Source: Anaerolineales bacterium
GTDB lineage: Bacteria; Chloroflexota; Anaerolineae; 4572-78; NAK82
Length of the DNA stretch: 6,230 bases
Reading direction: 5' to 3'
Assembly (NCBI GenBank): GCA_024643945.1
Contig: JAHELX010000371.1
Span: 1-6,230 of the forward strand
A program made the translations under genes and the position numbers. Positions 1-4,809 of the stretch are shown here, one piece after another (within the stretch, counting starts at the first letter, position 1; every line of letters begins with the position of its first letter). A model generated the notes under the pieces. The model searched no databases and was not told the origin of the DNA. It saw only the letters and a program-made list of their open reading frames with translations.

Positions 1-37
1 GTGCTCAGGTGCGGCGTTCGCCCAACCCTGCGCCGTG

Positions 38-64
38 GGGGGGCTTTCCCGAGCGAAGCCCCCC
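38..64. other. GC-rich inverted repeat (stem-loop) in the leader
   Basis: GGGGGGCTT at 38-46 pairs perfectly with AAGCCCCCC at 56-64, leaving a 9-base loop. There is no T-run after either arm, so it is not a canonical intrinsic terminator on either strand. It could be the end of an upstream transcription unit, part of the leader of the gene at 165, or a dispersed repeat. The pairing is seen directly; its role is unknown. Confidence 0.5.
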
Positions 65-87
65 TGTGGGGCTGTGCAGGGGACCAT

Positions 88-144
88 CGAGCGCTCGGGA
101 CCATTGGGTGCTCCGGGAGTGTGAGCAGTTATCAGACTCCAATG
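88..144 (+). promoter_or_regulatory. structured 5' leader of the transsulfuration gene, function unknown
   Basis: Several pairings are nested in the 77 bases before the start codon at 165. CGAGCGCTCG at 88-97 is a perfect palindrome. CATTGG at 102-107 pairs with CCAATG at 139-144, and inside it TGCTC at 109-113 pairs with GAGCA at 123-127. An alternative pairing, GGAGT 116-120 with ACTCC 136-140, is mutually exclusive with the outer stem. Competing stems just before a sulfur amino acid gene are what a cis-regulatory RNA would show, but I do not recognise a SAM, cobalamin or T-box consensus. No convincing sigma-70 promoter is visible in 1-164. Confidence 0.3.
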
Positions 145-150
145 ATTAAC

Positions 151-156
151 AAGGAG
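151..156 (+). promoter_or_regulatory. ribosome binding site for the gene at 165
   Basis: AAGGAG lies 8 bases before the ATG at 165. This is near-consensus Shine-Dalgarno and fixes the start. An in-frame TAA at 147-149 excludes any longer protein. Confidence 0.9.
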
Positions 157-164
157 AGATTGAC

Positions 165-1343
165 ATGCGTCACGACGAAGGCCCCTCAACCCGTTCGGTC
201 CACCTCGCCCAGAAGATTGACCCCGCCACCCGGGCCATTGTGCCCCCCATTGTCGAGAACGTGGCTTATGCCTTTGACGACCTCGATACGTGGCGTGCGG
301 TGGCCCTGCGTCAGGCACCGGGGGACATCTATAGCCGCAATTCCAATCCCACCACGCGCCTCTTCGAACAGAAAGTGGCCGCGCTGGAAGGGGCCGACAG
401 TGCCACTAGCTTCGCCACTGGGATGGCGGCCATCAATACCACGCTCTTCGCCTTGCTCAGCCCCTCGCAGCGGGCTGTCACCGTGCGAGACGCTTACGGC
501 GCGACCTTTCTACACTTCACGCAGATTCTGCCTCGCTTCGGCGTCATATGTGAGGTATGTGAGACAGAAGACCACGAGGCGATTGAAGCCTCCATCCAGC
601 AGGGCTGCGATGTCTTATATCTGGAGTCGCCCACCAATCCCACGCTCAAGGTGCTGGATCTGGCCCGGCTGATCCAGGCCGCGCACCAGGTGGGTGCCAT
701 CGCCATCGTCGACAACACCTTTGCCACCCCCATCAACCAGAACCCCGTCGCCTTGGGTGCCGACCTGGTGATTCACAGCGCTACCAAGTTCCTGGGTGGC
801 CACGGCGACGTCTTGGGCGGCGTGGTCTGCGGCCGCCAGGACTTGATCGAGGGGATCTTCCGCTATCGGGAACTCACCGGCCCTTCCCTGGACGCTTTCA
901 GCGCCTACCTGTTGCTGCGCAGCCTCAAGACGTTGGGGCTGCGCGTCCAACGCCAGAACGAGAACGCGTTGGCGTTGGCTCAGTTCCTGGAAGGGCGTCC
1001 GAAGGTGGCGCGTGTTTACTACCCGGGCCTGGAGAGCCACCCGGGCCACGCGATTGCCAGGCGGCAGATGGCTGGCTTTGGGGGTGTGCTCAGTTTCGAG
1101 CTCAAGGGAGATATGGACACCGTCGCGCGCTTCTTGCCTCGCCTGCGCTATGCCTATATGGCGGCCAATCTGGGCCAGGTCGAAACCGTCGTCGGCCCGT
1201 CGGCGCTGACCAGCCACGTCGAGCTGACTGAGGAGGAACGGGTTGCCTCGGGTGTGCCGGCGGGGCTGATTCGCTATGCGGTTGGCATCGAGGATGTGGG
1301 GGATCTCCAGGCCGACCTGGAGGCAGCGCTGGCTGATTTGTAA
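165..1343 (+). CDS. PLP-dependent Cys/Met metabolism (transsulfuration) enzyme
   Basis: This is a cytosolic 392-residue enzyme of the fold-type I family that includes cystathionine gamma-synthase, cystathionine gamma- and beta-lyases, methionine gamma-lyase and O-acylhomoserine sulfhydrylase. It forms or breaks C-S bonds on homoserine-, cysteine- or methionine-derived substrates. The family signature is complete. YSR at 56-58 is the phosphate-binding Tyr/Arg of the partner subunit. SFATGMAAI is at 82-90 with G86-M87, and Tyr111 should stack on the cofactor. ESPTNP is at 154-159, and D183 in VDNTF contacts the pyridine nitrogen. HSATKFLGGHGD (204-215) carries the Schiff-base Lys208. The C-terminal NLGQVET (335-341) and GLIRYAVGIED (367-377) are also typical. 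Length is normal and nothing is broken. Residues 110-116 read AYGATFL, so the cysteine of classical methionine gamma-lyase (YGCT) is absent. That argues against a textbook MGL but does not settle synthase versus lyase, so no symbol is given. No partner gene lies next to it. The family call is near certain; the substrate is open. Confidence 0.95.
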   Translation: MRHDEGPSTRSVHLAQKIDPATRAIVPPIVENVAYAFDDLDTWRAVALRQAPGDIYSRNSNPTTRLFEQKVAALEGADSATSFATGMAAINTTLFALLSPSQRAVTVRDAYGATFLHFTQILPRFGVICEVCETEDHEAIEASIQQGCDVLYLESPTNPTLKVLDLARLIQAAHQVGAIAIVDNTFATPINQNPVALGADLVIHSATKFLGGHGDVLGGVVCGRQDLIEGIFRYRELTGPSLDAFSAYLLLRSLKTLGLRVQRQNENALALAQFLEGRPKVARVYYPGLESHPGHAIARRQMAGFGGVLSFELKGDMDTVARFLPRLRYAYMAANLGQVETVVGPSALTSHVELTEEERVASGVPAGLIRYAVGIEDVGDLQADLEAALADL

Positions 1344-1380
1344 ATCGGGTGGCGAAAGCAGGCAACGGTGCCCAGGAGTT

Positions 1381-1480
1381 CAAATTAGCATGCCATACGC
1401 GTAGGGGCAACGCTTGCGATTGCCCACAGCCGGCGGGCAACCGCAAGGGTCGCCCCTACTGTCTTGGCGTGCACAAATTG
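1381..1480. repeat. imperfect palindromic element (REP/MITE-like)
   Basis: Two 25-base arms (1401-1425, beginning GTAGGGGC and ending TTGCCC, and 1435-1459, ending GCCCCTAC) are inverted copies matching at 22 of 25 positions around a 9-base loop. Weaker symmetry continues outwards: CAAATT plus GCATGCCA on the left mirror TGGCGTGC plus AAATTG on the right, with a few mismatches and a one-base gap. That gives an element of about 100 bp. It has no transposase and no room for one. From memory, palindromes beginning GTAGGGGCGACC are dispersed in many copies in Chloroflexota and some other genomes. It may also act as a 3' mRNA boundary for the gene ending at 1343, although no T-run follows it. Copy number cannot be judged from one window. 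Confidence 0.7.
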
Positions 1481-1506
1481 TTTCCAAATCCCAAACTGTT
1501 CTTTGC

Positions 1507-1535
1507 TTGTCGTTATAGTACATATGGGCTATAAT
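1507..1535 (+). promoter_or_regulatory. candidate sigma-70 promoter P1 for the HTH regulator
   Basis: TTGTCG (1507-1512, 4 of 6 to TTGACA) and a perfect TATAAT (1530-1535) are separated by exactly 17 bases in AT-rich sequence. Transcription would start near 1542 and run towards the regulator, leaving a leader of about 220 bases. Confidence 0.55.
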
Positions 1536-1557
1536 TCCAGCCAGATCGCAAATATTA

Positions 1558-1566
1558 TGTTATAAT
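1558..1566 (+). promoter_or_regulatory. candidate extended -10 promoter P2
   Basis: TGTTATAAT is a perfect extended -10 element (TG, one base, TATAAT) with no good -35 at the standard distance, which is normal for extended -10 promoters. The start would be near 1573, upstream of the half-site cluster. It lies 31 bases after the P1 -10 box, so the two may act in tandem or one may be a chance match. Confidence 0.5.
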
Positions 1567-1624
1567 AGAGTTTGCCGGGACCCTGCGCGTGAAATTCTTA
1601 AGAACGTAGGCTCATGTTCAGTAC

Positions 1625-1639
1625 AAGTGATTGGCACTT
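1625..1639 (+). promoter_or_regulatory. candidate operator O1 (AAGTG-N5-CACTT)
   Basis: AAGTG at 1625-1629 and its inverted copy CACTT at 1635-1639 are separated by five bases, so half-site starts are 10 bp apart, about one helical turn. The same 5+5+5 arrangement recurs at 1674-1688. The site also contains TTGGCA (1631-1636), which with TTTCAT (1655-1660), 18 bases on, could form a third, weak promoter that O1 would cover. The binding protein is inferred, most simply the regulator encoded just downstream. Confidence 0.55.
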
Positions 1640-1663
1640 TAACCTTTCTAATCCTTTCATTAA

Positions 1664-1688
1664 AAGTGCCAATAAGTGCCGGTCACTT
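1664..1688 (+). promoter_or_regulatory. candidate operator O2 with an extra half-site
   Basis: AAGTGCC occurs as a direct repeat at 1664-1670 and 1674-1680. The second copy pairs with CACTT at 1684-1688 to rebuild AAGTG-CCGGT-CACTT, the same 5+5+5 design as the site at 1625-1639. Half-site starts at 1664, 1674 and 1684 are exactly 10 bp apart. AAAGTGCCAA at 1663-1672 is also a perfect inverted match to TTGGCACTTT at 1631-1640, so the region could loop as DNA or fold as RNA. Confidence 0.55.
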
Positions 1689-1752
1689 TGCACTAGTTCT
1701 AGACATGAGCCAAGAACGTATTCCCGAATCGGTGGAAAGCCAAGATATGGAC

Positions 1753-1757
1753 AGGAG
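1753..1757 (+). promoter_or_regulatory. ribosome binding site deciding the regulator start at 1765
   Basis: AGGAG sits 7 bases before the ATG at 1765. The other in-frame starts (GTG 1627, ATG 1705, ATG 1747) have no comparable Shine-Dalgarno, and the earliest lies inside a putative operator. Confidence 0.65.
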
Positions 1758-1764
1758 CGGGTCA

Positions 1765-2439
1765 ATGGAAAAGGCAGAGGCGGCTACCATACGTAAGAAG
1801 ATTCTGGGTGTGCTGCTGAGGAATGCCCGGATCCGTGCTGGTATGAGCATTAAAGAGGCCGCCGAGGTGGTTGGCGTTTCGTCGAGTAGTCTCTCCGATT
1901 ACGAATATGGACGGCGCGACCTCTCACTCCCTCAACTGGAAGTGCTGGCATACATCTATCGCGTGCCCATTACCTATTTCTGGTCGGACGATCCTATTCC
2001 CGACGATGAGGATCGGGATTTGCCGGTCGAAGAGGCGATGCAACTGCGTCGTCGAATCATCGGCGTCTTGCTGCGACAGGCGCGTATGGAGGCCGGTTAT
2101 TCCCAAAAGGACTTAGCCAAGGTGCTCGACTGCTCCGCCAGCCGCATAAGCAGTTACGAATTTGGCCGGACCGACATCTCTTTGCACGAACTCGAGACAC
2201 TGGCCAACTACCTGGATGTGCCCCTGGCGTATTTTCTTGATCAGGGCATTAGGCCGCATGGCGAGCAGATAGCCGGCGCGGACGAATTGGAGCGTCTGGC
2301 GCAGTTGCCGGAAGACGTACGAACGTTTATGCTCCAGCCTGGTAACCTGCTCTACGTGCGGGTCGCGATGCAGCTCAGCACCCTTTCAGCCGAGGCGATG
2401 CGCAAAGTCGCCGAGGGTCTGCTTGAGATCACTTACTAG
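1765..2439 (+). CDS. transcriptional regulator with two tandem XRE-type HTH domains
   Basis: From the preferred start this is a 224-residue DNA-binding protein. HTH domain 1 spans about 9-73, an acidic linker (DDPIPDDEDRD, 75-85) follows, and HTH domain 2 spans about 94-158. A helical tail (about 170-224) has no enzymatic motif and may mediate oligomerisation. The domains are clear internal duplicates: LLRxAR at 17-22 and 102-107, DYEYGR versus SYEFGR, and VPITYF versus VPLAYF. By hand alignment 33 of 65 positions are identical at a constant offset of 85 residues. The recognition helices differ (SSSSLSDYE versus SASRISSYE), so the two domains may read slightly different bases. There are no peptidase, REC or ligand-binding domains. 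ATG 1705 would add 20 residues and GTG 1627 would add 46, but 1765 has the best ribosome binding site. Autoregulation through the upstream AAGTG/CACTT sites is inferred. Its stop lies 95 bp before the kinase gene. Confidence 0.88.
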   Translation: MEKAEAATIRKKILGVLLRNARIRAGMSIKEAAEVVGVSSSSLSDYEYGRRDLSLPQLEVLAYIYRVPITYFWSDDPIPDDEDRDLPVEEAMQLRRRIIGVLLRQARMEAGYSQKDLAKVLDCSASRISSYEFGRTDISLHELETLANYLDVPLAYFLDQGIRPHGEQIAGADELERLAQLPEDVRTFMLQPGNLLYVRVAMQLSTLSAEAMRKVAEGLLEITY

Positions 2440-2534
2440 TACTTTACTAATCAGTCATTAACACTTGTCCAGAAATAACTCGGTGCTTTTGCCATCAGTT
2501 TGCGCCGGTTTTGCTGAAGAATTTTGTATAGCTC
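2440..2534 (+). other. 95-bp intergenic region before the kinase gene
   Basis: No terminator-like hairpin and no convincing promoter pair is seen, so read-through from the regulator into the kinase cluster is possible. A short palindrome TACTAGTA overlaps the regulator stop region (2434-2441), and isolated CACTT half-sites occur at 2430-2434 and 2462-2466, without the paired 5+5+5 geometry. Confidence 0.4.
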
Positions 2535-4280
2535 ATGGCTGAGATAAAACCTTCCGTCTATGTTCCGTCTGGTGCCGCGCCCGACGATTCCGCTATCCTT
2601 GGCATGTTCCTCGAACTGGCCGCCACGCGTGACGCGAACATGATGCTGCGCCAGGCTCTGGCGTTGCTGATGGGCGTCTTTCGCGCCGAGGCTGGCTCGA
2701 TCCTCTTTCAGTCGCGCCCCCCGCAGCGATTGCGGGCGGGTGCCTTTCCGCCAGAGGCATTGTCTGTTATTGATCGCTGGGAGAGCGTAATCGAGCGCCG
2801 GTTGCTGGAAGGCATATGGTATATTCCATCGCCTGATCACCTCCCGCTCTCTGTCAACCGTCTGGCGGCTGATAATCTTATCTTGATCAACGCCCCCTTG
2901 CTGCGCGACGTGCGCGTCATCGGTTCCATAAGCCTGATATTGTCCTCTGAGCGGCCTTTTGGGCTGGCTCAGCGTTTTGCACTGGGGAGATTCGCGCGTG
3001 GGATAGGGCAACTCGTCTCGTTAGCTACCGACGTCTCACTGGCTCAGCAGCGGTTGAACCAACAGGGCTTCTTCTCCCAAATGGGTCAGGTCCTGGTCAC
3101 CAACTTTGACCTCAATGAGCTGCTAACCAACACTATGCAATTTGCCAAGGACGTGATGGATGCCAGTGCATCGTCCCTGATGCTCATTGATGAAGAGAAG
3201 GGCGACCTGGTGTTTGAAGTGAGCCACGGCGGAGGGAGCGACATATTGCGCCGCCAGCGCATTTCCATCAATGAGGGAATTGCTGGCTGGGTGGCGCGGC
3301 ACGGTCAGCCCACGGTCGCCAATGATGCTCGTGCGGACCCGCGCTTCAATTCGCGGGTTGATGTGCGGACTGGCTTTCTTACTCAGTCCATCGCGGCTGC
3401 CCCTCTTAAGATTAAGGGGCGCACAATTGGTGTGTTGGAAGTGCTCAACAAATATTCGGGCGGCGGCTTTGACGCGGAAGACCTGCAGTTGTTGACCTCC
3501 ATCGGGGCGCAGGCGGCCATCGCCATCGAAAACGCGCGGCATTATACCAGCTTGCGGGAAGAACGCGACCGCATTATCCAGGCACAGGAGGACGTACGTC
3601 GCGAAATTGCTCGTAACTTGCACGATGGGACGGTGCAGATGCTCTCGGCGATTAGCATGAGCATTGATCACCTGCAGCGATTGCTACTGGTGAAGCCGGA
3701 GGCTGCCTTAACCGAGTTGGATGCGCTGCGTAGCCTGGTCCATCAAGCCGCCCGCGAAGCGCGCATGGTCCTTTTTGAGTTGCGGCCTATCATTCTTGAG
3801 ACGCAAGGTCTGGTGCCCACCCTGGAGTCTTATGTGAGCCAACTCAACGACACGGAAGATCTCGACGTGCATTTTGAGCCGACGGCGCTGCCGCGCCAGC
3901 TCGATACCAGGATAGCTGGCACCATCTTCTCCATTGTGCAAGAAGCAGTCAACAACGTCAAACGCCACGCAGCAGCCCGCAACGTGTGGATCAGGCTGGC
4001 GACCACACCTGACATCCTCACAGTTCAGGTGCGCGATAATGGTCGCGGGTTCGACGTGGCGGCTGTGGAAGAGAGTTACGAGCAGCGAGGAAGTTTCGGC
4101 ATGTTGAATATGCGGGAGCGGACCCGGCTGATTGACGGTCACCTCAGCATTGAGTCCAGCACCGAGCCGCCCGATCAGGGCACCACAATCACGTTAAGAG
4201 TCCCGTTGCCGCCTCCCAGTGATTACGATGTTCCTCCTACTCCGAGCATTGACCACGAGGAGGTATCTGGCGATGAATGA
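2535..4280 (+). CDS. soluble GAF-GAF sensor histidine kinase (NarL/DesK-type, HisKA_3)
   Basis: A 581-residue two-component kinase with no membrane segment or signal peptide, so it should sense a cytoplasmic cue. Order: a divergent GAF domain (about 25-165), a canonical GAF domain (about 185-335, with GIAGWVARHGQP at 248-259 and DARADPRF at 264-271), a linker helix (336-357), a HisKA_3 dimerisation domain and a HATPase_c domain (about 455-557). The phosphoacceptor is His363 in REIARNLHDGTVQML (codon 3621-3623). ELRP at 415-418 is the usual motif of this kinase class. The ATP site is complete: N-box IVQEAVNNVKRHA (467-479), G1 DNGRGF (501-506) and G2 GSFGMLNMRER (519-529). A proline-rich acidic tail (about 558-581) follows. 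The start is forced, because an in-frame TAG lies at 2529-2531, yet there is no Shine-Dalgarno at normal spacing. Kinases of this class usually phosphorylate NarL/LuxR-type regulators; none is in the window. The stop overlaps the TPR gene by 8 bp. The GAF ligands are unknown. Confidence 0.93.
   Translation: MAEIKPSVYVPSGAAPDDSAILGMFLELAATRDANMMLRQALALLMGVFRAEAGSILFQSRPPQRLRAGAFPPEALSVIDRWESVIERRLLEGIWYIPSPDHLPLSVNRLAADNLILINAPLLRDVRVIGSISLILSSERPFGLAQRFALGRFARGIGQLVSLATDVSLAQQRLNQQGFFSQMGQVLVTNFDLNELLTNTMQFAKDVMDASASSLMLIDEEKGDLVFEVSHGGGSDILRRQRISINEGIAGWVARHGQPTVANDARADPRFNSRVDVRTGFLTQSIAAAPLKIKGRTIGVLEVLNKYSGGGFDAEDLQLLTSIGAQAAIAIENARHYTSLREERDRIIQAQEDVRREIARNLHDGTVQMLSAISMSIDHLQRLLLVKPEAALTELDALRSLVHQAAREARMVLFELRPIILETQGLVPTLESYVSQLNDTEDLDVHFEPTALPRQLDTRIAGTIFSIVQEAVNNVKRHAAARNVWIRLATTPDILTVQVRDNGRGFDVAAVEESYEQRGSFGMLNMRERTRLIDGHLSIESSTEPPDQGTTITLRVPLPPPSDYDVPPTPSIDHEEVSGDE
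4258..4264 (+). promoter_or_regulatory. strong ribosome binding site for the TPR gene
   Basis: AGGAGGT, a full consensus Shine-Dalgarno, lies 8 bases before ATG 4273 and inside the 3' end of the kinase gene. It selects ATG 4273 over the in-frame ATG at 4219, which would overlap the kinase by 62 bp and add a hydrophobic stretch unlike a TPR start. Confidence 0.85.
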
Positions 4281-4809
4281 TCCAGTGAAACTACATGCGC
4301 TGGGGATCACCCATTTTCGAGCCGGCCGCTTTGCCGACGCGTCCCAGGCTTTTGCTGGGGCCTATGCTGCAGCCGAGGCGGCCGGGGACCGGCAAAGGGC
4401 GGCTGAAATCCTCAATGACTTGGGCGTGGCGCGGCGCGAACTCGCCGAGTGGGTACAGGCCGAAGCTGCCCTGGAGGAGGCCTATGCCGTGTTCGCCGAA
4501 CTGGGCAACGCCAAAGGCAAGGCCCAGGTGATGGGCAACCTGGGCAACGTCTTAGAAGGCCAGGCGCGCTACCAGGAAGCAGCCGATGCCTATAAACAGT
4601 CAGCCACCATGTTTGAGGAAATCGGCGATAGCGATTCGGCTATGTATGCCTGGCAGGCACTCAGCCGCCTGCGGATGAAACAGGGCCAGTGGCTGCCGGC
4701 CATTGCCGCCTACGAAGAGGGCGTCGAGAACATGCCCAGCCGCTCACTGAAGAAGGGCCTGTTGAAGCGCATTCTGAGGTTGCCGGGTAATCTGCTGCGA
4801 GGTGGGTAA
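4273..4809 (+). CDS. small TPR-repeat protein
   Basis: A 178-residue, all-helical, soluble protein made almost entirely of four tetratricopeptide repeats, a scaffold for protein-protein contacts. Approximate repeats are 5-38, 43-78, 83-118 and 123-155. Repeats 2 and 3 are the clearest: both carry a DLG or NLG turn (49-51, 89-91), the aromatic/alanine spacing of AAL..AY and AADAY, and end in LGN or IGD. The last 23 residues (156-178, SRSLKKGLLKRILRLPGNLL) are strongly basic and amphipathic and could touch membrane, nucleic acid or an acidic partner. There is no enzymatic motif. It starts 8 bp inside the kinase gene and its stop overlaps the hydrolase start by 8 bp, which implies coupled translation. 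An adaptor role between kinase and hydrolase is inference from position. TPR proteins of this size have no fixed function. Confidence 0.85.
   Translation: MNDPVKLHALGITHFRAGRFADASQAFAGAYAAAEAAGDRQRAAEILNDLGVARRELAEWVQAEAALEEAYAVFAELGNAKGKAQVMGNLGNVLEGQARYQEAADAYKQSATMFEEIGDSDSAMYAWQALSRLRMKQGQWLPAIAAYEEGVENMPSRSLKKGLLKRILRLPGNLLRGG

Larger units (their letters stand above)
1344..1764. other. 421-bp gene-free control region
   Basis: No credible coding sequence is seen on either strand. The first third is the tail after the transsulfuration gene and the palindromic element (1381-1480). From about 1481 composition becomes distinctly AT-rich, with two TATAAT boxes and then the AAGTG/CACTT cluster, before the tandem-HTH regulator gene. 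Short open frames crossing the palindrome have no ribosome binding site or recognisable protein. Confidence 0.7.

Noticed and set aside
1..164. Known SAM, cobalamin or T-box riboswitch
   Set aside because: None of the consensus cores I know (for example TGGNACCGCG for T-box) is present; only unclassified stems are seen.
1..672. Open plus-strand frame from a GTG at position 1, 223 codons
   Set aside because: It overlaps the transsulfuration gene in another frame. The product is rich in Arg, Pro and Ser with no domain, as expected from a shadow in GC-rich DNA.
615..1217. 200-codon antisense frame within the transsulfuration gene
   Set aside because: The complete, motif-rich enzyme is on the plus strand, and the antisense product has no recognisable domain or ribosome binding site.
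1381..1480. CRISPR or tRNA-like element
   Set aside because: There is only one inverted pair, no regularly spaced direct repeats, and no cloverleaf or TTCGANNC arm.
1349..1534. 61-codon plus-strand frame after the transsulfuration gene
   Set aside because: It is mostly made of the palindromic element and has no ribosome binding site.
2430..2466. Second operator of the AAGTG/CACTT type before the kinase gene
   Set aside because: CACTT occurs at 2430-2434 and 2462-2466 but both copies point the same way, 32 bp apart, without the paired 5+5+5 geometry, so they may be chance matches.
4219..4272. Upstream ATG extending the TPR protein by 18 residues
   Set aside because: ATG 4273 has a full AGGAGGT 8 bases upstream, while ATG 4219 has no Shine-Dalgarno and lies deep in the kinase gene.
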